The translations under genes were made by a program, and so were the position numbers. This document shows, piece after piece, positions 53,184-62,000 of a stretch of DNA of 64,000 nt. The first letter of the stretch is position 1; each line of letters starts with the position of its first letter. Source of the stretch: Lachnospiraceae bacterium (GTDB lineage: Bacteria; Bacillota; Clostridia; Lachnospirales; Lachnospiraceae); assembly GCA_024696005.1 (NCBI GenBank), contig JAILHF010000055.1, positions 1 to 64,000 on the forward strand. The letters are read 5' to 3'. The notes below the pieces were generated by a model. The model was not told where the DNA came from, searched no databases, and saw only the letters and a list, made by a program, of their open reading frames with translations.

Positions 53184-54127
53184 TACGCCTCGAACGATAC
53201 CGTTCGGAAAAGAGAGGGGAGTGGGATGTGTTTGTAAAACACGCCAGGAACTCCCTTTTTCTGTTTGAGCGCGATTACATGGATTATCACAGTGATCGTT
53301 TTTCGGATCACTCTCTCCTGTTTTATGAAGAAGATGAACTGCTGGCCGTGCTTCCGGCAAACGAGCGTGACGGGGAATTGCATTCCCATCAGGGACTGAC
53401 CTTCGGAGGGCTTCTGATCGGGGAAAAGGCCAAGCAGCACAGCGTGAACGATTGTCTGGAAGCACTGGCCGGATACATGAAAGAGAACGGCCTGCACAGG
53501 CTTCATTATAAATGCGTTCCGCATGTCTTTCACCGGCAGCCGGCGGAAGAAGATCTTTACACGCTCTTCCGGATGGGGGCCGTAACGGAAGCCGTGGCGG
53601 CTTCGACGGTCATTGACCTGAAGAACCCCTATAAGATGACAAAGGGCAGGAAGGCGCAGATCAGCCGTGCGCGCAGGGAAGGCGTGAGCATTCGCATTGC
53701 GGAGGAGAAGGAAGAGTACAGTCGCTTCATCGAGCTGGAGAACGCGGTGCTTTCGGAGCGGCACGATACCCGGGCCGTGCACAGCGCGGAGGAGCTCTTT
53801 CTGCTGCACAGCCGCTTCCCGGAGCAGATCCGGCTTTACGAGGCGCTTTACGGTGGAGAACTGATCGCGGGCTGTGTCGTCTATGTCAATCCGCAGACGC
53901 TGCATACCCAGTACATGGCGGCAAACGAGACCGCCAGGCAGCTGGGCGCGCTGGATCTTGCGGTGGCGGCCGTCATGGAGGACTATCGTGAGAGCCACGC
54001 TTTTCTGGATTTCGGGATCTCCACGGAGCGGGACGGGAAGGAACTGAACGGGGGACTGATCGCACAGAAGGAGAGCTTCGGCGGCAGGACCAATGTTTAT
54101 GTGCGGCTGGGATTGGAGATGGGCTGA
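53180..54127 (+). CDS. FemAB/GNAT-like acyltransferase
   Basis: 315 aa overlapping the DUF2225 gene by 4 nt. It has two GNAT-type halves: an N-terminal one (~1-150) with DRFSDHSLLFYEEDELLAVL, and a C-terminal one (~155-315) with LYEALYGGELIAGCVVYV and the closing LDLAVAAVMEDYRE. This paired plan resembles FemAB/lipid II peptide transferases and peptidoglycan or polysaccharide acyltransferases. It is followed at once by a family 2 glycosyltransferase, so an envelope-polymer role is likely. The acyl donor and acceptor are unknown. Confidence 0.78.
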   Translation: MIRLERYRSEKRGEWDVFVKHARNSLFLFERDYMDYHSDRFSDHSLLFYEEDELLAVLPANERDGELHSHQGLTFGGLLIGEKAKQHSVNDCLEALAGYMKENGLHRLHYKCVPHVFHRQPAEEDLYTLFRMGAVTEAVAASTVIDLKNPYKMTKGRKAQISRARREGVSIRIAEEKEEYSRFIELENAVLSERHDTRAVHSAEELFLLHSRFPEQIRLYEALYGGELIAGCVVYVNPQTLHTQYMAANETARQLGALDLAVAAVMEDYRESHAFLDFGISTERDGKELNGGLIAQKESFGGRTNVYVRLGLEMG

Positions 54128-54942
54128 TGGGAAAGATCCGGGCCAGCGTGCTGTTTGTATTGTATGAGAATTTTGATGAGGCGGAGATCACTTTGCGCTC
54201 CCTGGCGGAGCAGCAATGCAGGGATGTGGAGCTGATCCTTTCCGATGACGGCTCTGCGGGCTATGACACTTCGCTTCTTGAAAAGGAGGCGGAGCGCCTG
54301 AAAGGCACTTTCGCGGAGGTGCGCGTCAACGTCAATGAAAAGAACATGGGCAGTGTGGCGCATTTTAACAGGCTCTTCGGGATCGCGAAAGGGGAGTACA
54401 TCGTCTTCTGCAGCCCGGGGGACCGTTTTCCTACCCCCCATACGGTGGAGCGCATCGTAAGCCGGATGGAACGGGGGAAGGAGACGGTATTGACCGGCCG
54501 GCGGCGCGACATGTACGCCGACCACAGCAAGGTCCGCCCCTCGCTTCTTGTCGGAGCGGCTCTCAGGATCTGCCCGCGCTTACTCATGAATTACATGATC
54601 CGGCGCCGCAATCTGATCAGCTCCTGCTGCACGGCCTACAGCAAACGGCTCTTTGAACGCTGCGGCATGCCGGACGAAGGATACCGGCTTCTGGACGATT
54701 TCCCCTATATCATCACGCTGCTGCAGAAAGGGGAGCGCATCGGCTTTACCCGCGAGATCTTTCTGGAGCACAGCATCGGCGGCGGTGTCTCCACGGGAGA
54801 GTCGATCCACCCGCTCATATTGAAGGATCTGATCCGCATGCAGGAGCAGCTGGCCGCTCATCCCGAGGGGCTGTATGCATCCACGCGCCGCTATCTGGAG
54901 CGCGAGATCGCAAAAAGAAGAACGGAAGACGGGAGGGGATGA
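54127..54942 (+). CDS. Family 2 glycosyltransferase
   Basis: 271 aa overlapping the previous stop by 1 nt. A GT-A fold (~1-190) is seen from ASVLFVLYENFDEAEITLRS, the Asp-Asp pair in LILSDDGSAGYD (~36-45), and NMGSVAHFNRLFGIAKGEY. The C-terminal third (~195-271) holds an acceptor-binding-like region without a membrane helix. It is a cytosolic or membrane-associated sugar transferase for surface polysaccharide or glycoprotein synthesis. The acceptor and donor sugars cannot be read. Confidence 0.9.
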   Translation: MGKIRASVLFVLYENFDEAEITLRSLAEQQCRDVELILSDDGSAGYDTSLLEKEAERLKGTFAEVRVNVNEKNMGSVAHFNRLFGIAKGEYIVFCSPGDRFPTPHTVERIVSRMERGKETVLTGRRRDMYADHSKVRPSLLVGAALRICPRLLMNYMIRRRNLISSCCTAYSKRLFERCGMPDEGYRLLDDFPYIITLLQKGERIGFTREIFLEHSIGGGVSTGESIHPLILKDLIRMQEQLAAHPEGLYASTRRYLEREIAKRRTEDGRG

Positions 54943-55070
54943 AAATCCGCTCTTTTCTTTTTCGGGGATCTGTTGTAAAATATGTCTATGGATCATATCC
55001 GGATGCCGGAAGGGCTTGTGCAGTTTTCCGAGGGCCGGATGTGCGAAACGGAGAAAGGAGTTATAAGATC

Positions 55071-55460
55071 ATGGCAAAAAAATTTGGCGGTGTTTTGTTG
55101 TTCGGCCTGGCTGCCGGCGCTGCTGCTGCGGGCGTGTATCATTATCTTCAGAACAGAGAGAAAGAGTTGGCGGACATCGATGATTTCGACGATCTGGACA
55201 ACATGGAAGAAGAGGAAAAGACGGAGCGCAGCTATGTGAATCTTGAAAATGTCAAGACCTTTGCGACCGAGACCCTCGACAAGGCAAAGGAAGTGGCAAA
55301 GGATGCCTATGAAAAAGTGAGCCAGAAGGTTCAGGAAGTCATGGCAGACAAGAAGGAAGACGGGGAAGATCCGGTCGAGGTCGTCAAGGACGCAAAGGAC
55401 GATGACGATTCCGACAGCGGGGAAGACTTCTTCAACGATTCCGACGATGCAAACAGCTGA
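55071..55460 (+). CDS. Small membrane-anchored acidic protein, function unknown
   Basis: 129 aa from the ATG at 55071, selected for GAAAGGAG upstream; the frame is open back to 54939 inside the glycosyltransferase end. An N-terminal hydrophobic segment (~5-27) is followed by a long helix rich in Glu, Asp and Lys (~30-110) with a coiled-coil-like pattern. The Asp/Ser-rich C-terminus reads DDDDSDSGEDFF. The topology resembles YtxH-type stress proteins, although similarity is weak. A clear terminator lies 22 nt after the stop. Confidence 0.78.
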   Translation: MAKKFGGVLLFGLAAGAAAAGVYHYLQNREKELADIDDFDDLDNMEEEEKTERSYVNLENVKTFATETLDKAKEVAKDAYEKVSQKVQEVMADKKEDGEDPVEVVKDAKDDDDSDSGEDFFNDSDDANS

Positions 55461-55482
55461 CACGGCGGCAATGACCGCCCCG

Positions 55483-55518
55483 AAAAGGCCGCAGTCCGCG
55501 GCCTTTTTCATTTTTTTG
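55483..55518 (+). terminator. Terminator after the small acidic membrane protein
   Basis: Stem AAAAGGCCGC/GCGGCCTTTT (55483-55507) followed by T-rich CATTTTTTT. Confidence 0.92.
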
Positions 55519-55567
55519 CAAGGGGATACTGTAAATCGTCCGTAAAATATGCTATGATAAGCCACGT

Positions 55568-56164
55568 ATGAACGAGAAATTTTATTCGCTGAAAAAAGAG
55601 AAGCAGGACAAGATGATCAACGGAGCCATGCAGGTTTTCGCGCAGTACGGATACCGGCATTCCTCCACGGATGAGATGGTCCGTGTCTGCGGTGTGAGCA
55701 AGGGGCTGTGGTTCCATTATTTCGAGAACAAATCCGGTCTGTATTCTTTTGTGGCGAGCTACGGGCTCAAGTACGCCATGCTCGAGCTTTCCATGAAACC
55801 GGTCAGGAGCGGTACCGATTATTTTGAACTGCGTTATCATATAGAAGAATGCAAGATGGTCATGATGGAGAAGTATCCGTATCTCCCCCTGTTTCTGGGC
55901 AGCATCGTCCGGGAAGAGGATCCGGATGTGGAGGAACTGATCCGGGAGCCCCGGGCGAAGTACGCCGGTCAGCTTTCGGACATTATGATGCAGGCGGATT
56001 ATTCCCTGCTCAGACGGCATGAGGACTATCTTCTGCTGATCGACATGCTGGATTATACGCTGGAGGCTTTGCTGGCAGACGCCTACCGTTCCTCGGTATT
56101 CTCGGCGGGCCGCTATCTCATGGAAGTACGCAAGCACATCAGTGCGATGCAGAAGCTTCTCTGA
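55568..56164 (+). CDS. TetR/AcrR family transcriptional regulator
   Basis: 198 aa. The helix-turn-helix (~17-50) contains YGYRHSSTDEM, CGVSKGLWFHYF and ENKSGLYSFVA, the TetR signature. The C-terminal ligand-binding domain (~60-198) is all-helical and unclassified. The ribosome site before the ATG is weak. A -10-like TATGAT with TG extension lies just upstream. Its target may be the divergent region or itself; no operator palindrome was recognised. Confidence 0.92.
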   Translation: MNEKFYSLKKEKQDKMINGAMQVFAQYGYRHSSTDEMVRVCGVSKGLWFHYFENKSGLYSFVASYGLKYAMLELSMKPVRSGTDYFELRYHIEECKMVMMEKYPYLPLFLGSIVREEDPDVEELIREPRAKYAGQLSDIMMQADYSLLRRHEDYLLLIDMLDYTLEALLADAYRSSVFSAGRYLMEVRKHISAMQKLL

Positions 56165-56189
56165 TCCGCTGAAAACTTCAAAAAATAGT

Positions 56190-56218
56190 TTGCACCCAAA
56201 AGTCAAGTGTGATACAAT
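56190..56218 (+). promoter_or_regulatory. Promoter of the homoserine dehydrogenase/aspartate kinase operon
   Basis: TTGCAC (56190-56195), a 17-nt spacer and TACAAT (56213-56218). Confidence 0.75.
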
Positions 56219-56270
56219 CTCGTTTGATGTTCTTTTTGCTTATTTAATTAGGAAAGCGGGAGAGAGGAAA

Positions 56271-57506
56271 ATGACGGAAGTAGCGGTATTCGGATACGGC
56301 ACCGTCGGCAGCGGTGTTGTGGAAGTGATCGAAAAGAATGCGGAACCGATCGCCTCCAGGGGCGAGGGACTGCATGTGAAGTATATCCTGGATCTGCGGG
56401 ATTTCCCCGGGGATCCTTATGCGGACCGCGTGACGCATGACGCGGATGTGATCTACGGGGATCCGGAGATCAAGGTGATCTGCGAGACCATGGGCGGTGC
56501 GACCTTCGCTTATGATTATACCAAGAGGGCGCTTTCGGCCGGGATCAGCGTGTGCACTTCCAATAAGGAACTTGTCGAGCTGCACGGAGCGGAGCTTTAC
56601 CGCCTCGCGAAGGAAAACAACTGCAGTTATCTTTTTGAAGCCAGCGTGGGAGGCGGGATCCCTCTGATCCGCACCATCACGCAGGCGCTTACCGCAGAGC
56701 GGATCGAACGGATCTGCGGTATCTTAAACGGCACGACCAACTATATCCTGGACCGCATGGAAAAGGCGGGGCTGGATTTTGCCACGGCGCTGAAGGAAGC
56801 CCAGGAGCTCGGCTATGCGGAGAAGGATCCCACGGCGGATATCGATGCCCATGATCCCTGCCGTAAGATCGCCATTCTGACCTCTCTTGTCAGCGGAAAG
56901 AAAACGGATTATTCCGACATCCCCATGGAAGGGATCCGAGACATCAGCCTTAACGACCTGGCCTATGCCTGGATGCTGGGCGGCACGGTGAAGCTGATCG
57001 CGATGAGCGAGTTTGACAAGGACGGCTGCCGCGCGATCGTGTCTCCGCGGGTGATAAAGAGGGACAATCCGCTTTTTGCGGTCAACAGTGTGTTCAACGC
57101 GGTCCTGATCCATTCCGACATGCTGGATGATTCCATGTATTACGGAAGAGGTGCCGGCAAGCTGGCAACGGCTTCTGCCGTCGTCGGGGACGCGATCGAA
57201 TGCGCGCGGAATGCGGGCAGGACGATAGAATGTGGCTGGTCGGAGGAGAAGCTGGTGCTGGCGGATGCTTCGGGAATGAAGCAGAGCTATCTGCTGCGCC
57301 TGAAAAAAAGTGCCCTTCCGAAGCTGGAAGAGCGCATCGCTATCGAAGAAAAGCTCGAACCCACGGAGGAGTTCCTGCGTGAGCACGGCCTGGATCCGAA
57401 GGATTTCGCGGACGAAATGGCTGTGGTGAGCGGCGAGATGAGCGAGAAAGAATGGAAGGAAAAAATAGCGGGTGTTGACGGAGTGATCCGTTATATCCGC
57501 ATGTAA
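56271..57506 (+). CDS. hom: Homoserine dehydrogenase
   Basis: 411 aa from the ATG at 56271 with AGAGAGG upstream. The NAD(P)-binding motif is VFGYGTVGSGVVE (~5-17). The catalytic region has GGGIPLIRTI and NGTTNYIL, and the aspartate-semialdehyde site appears in KDPTADIDAHD. Typical monofunctional enzymes of 430 aa have a C-terminal ACT domain; here the last ~55 residues do not show a clear one, so feedback regulation may be reduced. It reduces aspartate semialdehyde to homoserine. The kinase of the same pathway starts 13 nt later. Confidence 0.96.
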   Translation: MTEVAVFGYGTVGSGVVEVIEKNAEPIASRGEGLHVKYILDLRDFPGDPYADRVTHDADVIYGDPEIKVICETMGGATFAYDYTKRALSAGISVCTSNKELVELHGAELYRLAKENNCSYLFEASVGGGIPLIRTITQALTAERIERICGILNGTTNYILDRMEKAGLDFATALKEAQELGYAEKDPTADIDAHDPCRKIAILTSLVSGKKTDYSDIPMEGIRDISLNDLAYAWMLGGTVKLIAMSEFDKDGCRAIVSPRVIKRDNPLFAVNSVFNAVLIHSDMLDDSMYYGRGAGKLATASAVVGDAIECARNAGRTIECGWSEEKLVLADASGMKQSYLLRLKKSALPKLEERIAIEEKLEPTEEFLREHGLDPKDFADEMAVVSGEMSEKEWKEKIAGVDGVIRYIRM

Positions 57507-57519
57507 GGGGAGGAAGATT

Positions 57520-58728
57520 ATGCTGATCGTCAAGAAATTCGGCGGCACTTCCGTGGCCAACAAGGAAAGGATCCTGAATGTGGCCAGACGATGTGCGGAC
57601 GAGTACAGGAAAGGAAATGATGTGGTGGTCGTGCTCTCTGCCATGGGAAAAATGACGGACGAGCTGATCGAGATGGCACGGAACATCAATCCGGAGCCTT
57701 CGCGCCGTGAGATGGACATGCTTCTCACGACGGGTGAACAGACCAGCGTCGCGCTGGCAGCAATGGCGTTTGCAACGCTCGGGATCCCTGCGATCTCGCT
57801 GAATGCGTTCCAGGTTGCCATGCATACCACTTCGAACTATTCCAATGCGCGCCTGAAGCGCATCGACACCGAAAGGATCCGTCATGAGCTGGATCAGAAA
57901 AAGATCGTGCTGGTGACCGGTTTCCAGGGTGTCAACAAATACGGTGATTACACGACACTCGGACGCGGCGGCTCCGATACAACGGCGGTTGCCCTTGCGG
58001 CGGCACTGAAAGCGGATGCCTGCGAGATCTATACGGATGTGGACGGCGTGTATACGGCGGATCCGCGCGTGGTGAAGAAAGCACGCAAGCTTTCCGAAAT
58101 CACCTACGATGAGATGCTGGATCTGGCGACGCTGGGTGCGGGCGTGCTGCATAACCGCTCCGTGGAGCTGGCAAAGAAATACGGCGTGCAGCTGGTGGTC
58201 AGAAGCAGCCTTACCAATGAAGAAGGCACGGTAGTGAAGGAGGAAACGAAAGTGGAGAGAATGTTAGTTAGCGGTGTGGCAGCCGATAAGAATTGTGCCA
58301 AGATCTCTGTGGTGGGCCTGAGCGACAAGCCCGGTACCGCATTCAGACTGTTTGACGCTCTGGCGCAGGCAAACATCAACGTTGACATGATCCTGCAGAG
58401 CGTGGGACGCGATAACAGCCAGGACATCGCCTTTACCGTTGTCGGCGACTATGCGGACGAGGCAATGAAGGTGATCGCGGACAACGAGTCCCGCCTGAAA
58501 TACCAGAAGCTGGAGTGCGAAAAGGGCGTTGCAAAGGTATCTGTTGTGGGTGCCGGCATGATGAGCAACCCCGGAGTGGCTGCCCGGATGTTTGAATGCC
58601 TCTACAATTCCAACATCAACATCAAGATGATCTCTACTTCCGAGATCCGCGTCACGGTTCTGATCGACGAGAAAGAAGTGGACAAGGCAATGAACGCCGC
58701 GCACGACATCTTCGGTCTCGAAGACTGA
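57520..58728 (+). CDS. lysC: Aspartate kinase
   Basis: 402 aa with ribosome site AAGGGGAGGAAG. The kinase domain has the start KFGGTSVAN (~5-13), LTTGEQTSVAL, and the phosphate-binding region TLGRGGSDTTAVAL (~148-160). Two ACT domains follow (~265-402), with VVGLSDKPGTA and GAGMMSNPGVAARM, giving amino-acid feedback control. It makes aspartyl phosphate for lysine, methionine and threonine. Together with hom it forms a two-gene operon with its own promoter and a strong terminator. Confidence 0.96.
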   Translation: MLIVKKFGGTSVANKERILNVARRCADEYRKGNDVVVVLSAMGKMTDELIEMARNINPEPSRREMDMLLTTGEQTSVALAAMAFATLGIPAISLNAFQVAMHTTSNYSNARLKRIDTERIRHELDQKKIVLVTGFQGVNKYGDYTTLGRGGSDTTAVALAAALKADACEIYTDVDGVYTADPRVVKKARKLSEITYDEMLDLATLGAGVLHNRSVELAKKYGVQLVVRSSLTNEEGTVVKEETKVERMLVSGVAADKNCAKISVVGLSDKPGTAFRLFDALAQANINVDMILQSVGRDNSQDIAFTVVGDYADEAMKVIADNESRLKYQKLECEKGVAKVSVVGAGMMSNPGVAARMFECLYNSNINIKMISTSEIRVTVLIDEKEVDKAMNAAHDIFGLED

Positions 58729-58765
58729 GATCGGCTGATCGAAATTCATAAAAAGGATCCATCGG

Positions 58766-58792
58766 CAGCCCCCTGATCGGGGGCTGTTTTTT
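58766..58792 (+). terminator. Terminator after lysC
   Basis: 8-bp GC-rich stem CAGCCCCC/GGGGGCTG (58766-58773 and 58779-58786) followed by six T residues. Confidence 0.95.
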
Positions 58793-58942
58793 GGTTTGCA
58801 TAACTCTGCATATACCCCGGAAAACAGGCACAGTATCTTGTAGGGCAAAGGGACAAAAAAATACAATATATATGCGCATTTCCGCAGAACGCAAAATCCC
58901 GCTCCAAAGCGGGAAAAACTGTGAAAAGTTCACAAGATTTCA
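58793..58942. other. Non-coding spacer with one hairpin
   Basis: A/T-rich gap between lysC and the next promoter. The hairpin TCCCGCT-CCAA-AGCGGGA lies at 58897-58914. Short open frames in both directions have no ribosome sites, and no gene was recognised. Confidence 0.6.
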
Positions 58943-58971
58943 TTGCCAATGGGGCGCTGCTATAGTAAAAT
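58943..58971 (+). promoter_or_regulatory. Promoter of the second giant secreted-protein gene
   Basis: TTGCCA (58943-58948), a 17-nt spacer and TAAAAT (58966-58971). The leader is about 85 nt. Confidence 0.75.
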
Positions 58972-59063
58972 AGTAACGATGGTTTCGTATGCTCTGACCG
59001 GAAAGCTTAAAGTCGGAGGATCGGACCTAAAACAGAAAAAACGATCATGAAAGGAGAAGAAAC

Positions 59064-62000
59064 ATGAAGAAAAAGTGGAGACAGATACTAAGCTGGATCC
59101 TCACACTGACCATGTTGCTGGGGACGTTCCAAAGTAACGGCCTGGCAATCACGGCGTTGGCGGAAGAGCCGGAGGCCGGCTATCTCAGTATCGAGGATGT
59201 CATCGTCGGAGACGCGGACACGCTGGTGAACGGGCTCAATGATAAGTTCGGTCCCGGCAAGTATAACAAAGAAAATAATACTGCCGAGGGTGGTCTGGCT
59301 CTTTCTGAGGGCATCACGTATGTTGGTGTTATAGTGCAGGCCAACGGCAGTCTTACTGTTGGGGGAACAGATTGCTGGGGGGTTAAGATTGCCAAGGATG
59401 AAACCTATTATGACTATTTTCCTTCCGATGGCTCGATCATGTCTCCCGGTGAGGGCCATGTAGGCTCCAGTTTCCTTTATTTCCCGCTGTATGGCACTGA
59501 TATAAATCATCCCCATACGCTGGTACAGGATCTGACGGCTGAAACGGGGAAGGCAGGTAATGCAACCCTGGCTGATATCGCCGGCGACCTGATCTTTACT
59601 CCGTTTGTAGTAAGAGATAAGAATTATATTGCGGCTTATGGAGCAAATAAAACCGCAGCAAAAAATAGCATTGAAGGTAGCACGGAAGCGCCGAATCCTG
59701 AATTTTTCACGGCTGAGGCAGAGACGGTTGATGTAGTTGCACAGGCTGGCTGCATCGAGATCAGCGAAATGATAGTCTGCAACGGAGACAAGCTTGCGGC
59801 TAAACTGAATGCGGCTTGCGGAGTGACGGACAAATATACAAAAGAGGGCCTCAAAGTTGACGATGAGATCACATATGTTGCGGTTGTTGTCAAGAAACAG
59901 GGAGGTCTTGCCCTTGCCGAAAACGATTGCTGGGGTGTGAAGATCGCTACGACTGATGGGAATTCCTTTGACTATTTCCCGTCTGATGCATCCATCGCAG
60001 CGCCCGGAGCGGGATTCAGTTTTATTTACCTGCCGCTGAGCAAACCGGACACACTCGGGCGTGATACTCTTATAGAGGACATGGGCTTGACGGAGATAGC
60101 TGATGCCCTTGATGTTACGCCTTTTGTTGTATGGGGTAAAAAAGCTGCCGCGGCCTGGGGAGCAAGTAAAGATCAGGCAAAAGCGAATTGCGAAACCAAT
60201 AATTCCTGTTTCTACAGTGCTCAGGAAAAAACCTACCAGATTCCGGAGCTTGCGAACAGTTATATCTTTAAGATCTATGTTAATGATGGACAGACACCGT
60301 GGAACGTGTTATCGGGAAGCCTTGAGCCCCTTACAGCGGATGCTGATAACACTTATGCGGATATGTTGGTCGGTACAGAACTTTCGCGGAAATATGAAAT
60401 AAAATCAAAGGATTATCATGACACTTTTGAAGCAAGCGGCTTGGAGTGGAATGTGTATACAACCGATGCCGGTACTACCCAGGCTGTCGCCGGGAAAGAT
60501 TACCCTGCGGGTGTTTCCATAACCTCCTCTGCCGGTACCATAACGATCGGTGGACGGGTAGAAAAAACCTTTGAGGCTCAAACGGTATATCTGATCGGAA
60601 AAGAGGTATTGAATGCTCAATCCTCCAGGATCAGACTGATCATTCCCGTAAAGTTTGGCGTGAAACCGGTGGATGTAACAGCTCTGCCGAATGAAATTGC
60701 ATTTACCGCAGCCAGTGAAGGCTATGTAGTGAGTAAAACGCCTGTGAGCGGCAAGGCTGTGGTGGCGCCGGAAGAGATCACCCTTAAGGCGGTGGCAGAC
60801 CTCAGCGCTGAATATGAGGGCGTGGATGTTAGTTTCTCGATAAAGAATGAGGACGAATGGGATGCGGATGAGATTCCTTTCACGGTTAGCCCTGCCAGCG
60901 GTAAGCTTACGAGCGCTACACCGCTGAAAGTGGAAGTGGCACCGATCGAAGGACTGGCTTACTATACCGGCGACGGCACGGTATACAGTGATAAGCTTGT
61001 GATCAGCAGCGATGCTTTTGCGGATATCGAGATCCCTCTGAGCTTTACTGTGAAAAGTGACCTGAAGGTTTCCGTCACCCGTGGCGGGGAAGAAGTGGAA
61101 GGTCTGGATCTCGGCGATATAGAAGTGGGTAAAGAAATAGAGCCCATTGTGATCAAGGTTACGAGCAAGAGCCATGGCGTGACCATCACCCCGCTTGCAG
61201 AGGCACTGCCGGCCGGTCTTAATGCCGTGATCGCCAAGGGAACGAAGCAGTCCACTCTCACTATCAGCGGAACACCTTCCGTGGGAGCTTATACATGGAA
61301 TGAGACCGATAATAAGGAAAAGCAGGCATACAGTTTCAACGTAAAGGCGACCGAATCTTCTACGGGTGCAGAGACCGGAGGACAGTTTGAGCTTAGCGTA
61401 AAGCCTGCGGATGTAAGCTACGCCGATGAAGACGGTCTGGCTTTTAACAAGAGTTCGGAATCCTTAGGCACCGGTGTAGACAGCTATGCTTATACCTGGG
61501 GTATGAATACAGGAGACAGCGAGGTTAAGAGTATTCAGCTTCAGGTCAAGAACAATACGGATGTAGAACTGACCTTGACAGCCGAATTAGATAATTCTGA
61601 TAAATTCATACTTGGAGATAATGAACCGCTTAAAGTCGAGGCCGGAAAGACCGGGGCTTTCGTACTCAAGACGAAAGAAGGGGCGACTATAGAGGCGAGC
61701 AATACTGTAACTGTTATAATATCCGGTTCTGGCATACAGAAAGCTGCTGTCAAGTATACGGTCAAAAACGTAACAGAGGGTAGTGTGATCACGGAGTCTA
61801 TTCCGAGCGCAGAGGTCGGCAAGCCCTATGCGGCTACCCTGAAAGCAAACGGCGGCAGTGCCGGCTGGGCGATCGTGACATCTGAAGACGATGATCCTAA
61901 CGCAGCGGCAGGTACCAAGACAAACGAAAGCTACCTTTACGAAAACTATGGTATAACACTGAATGAGACGACCGGTGTGCTTTCCGGTACGCCGAAGAAG

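Noticed and set aside
58897..58914. Hairpin as a terminator or small RNA
   Set aside because: On the plus strand it is followed by A residues rather than T; on the minus strand no gene precedes it.
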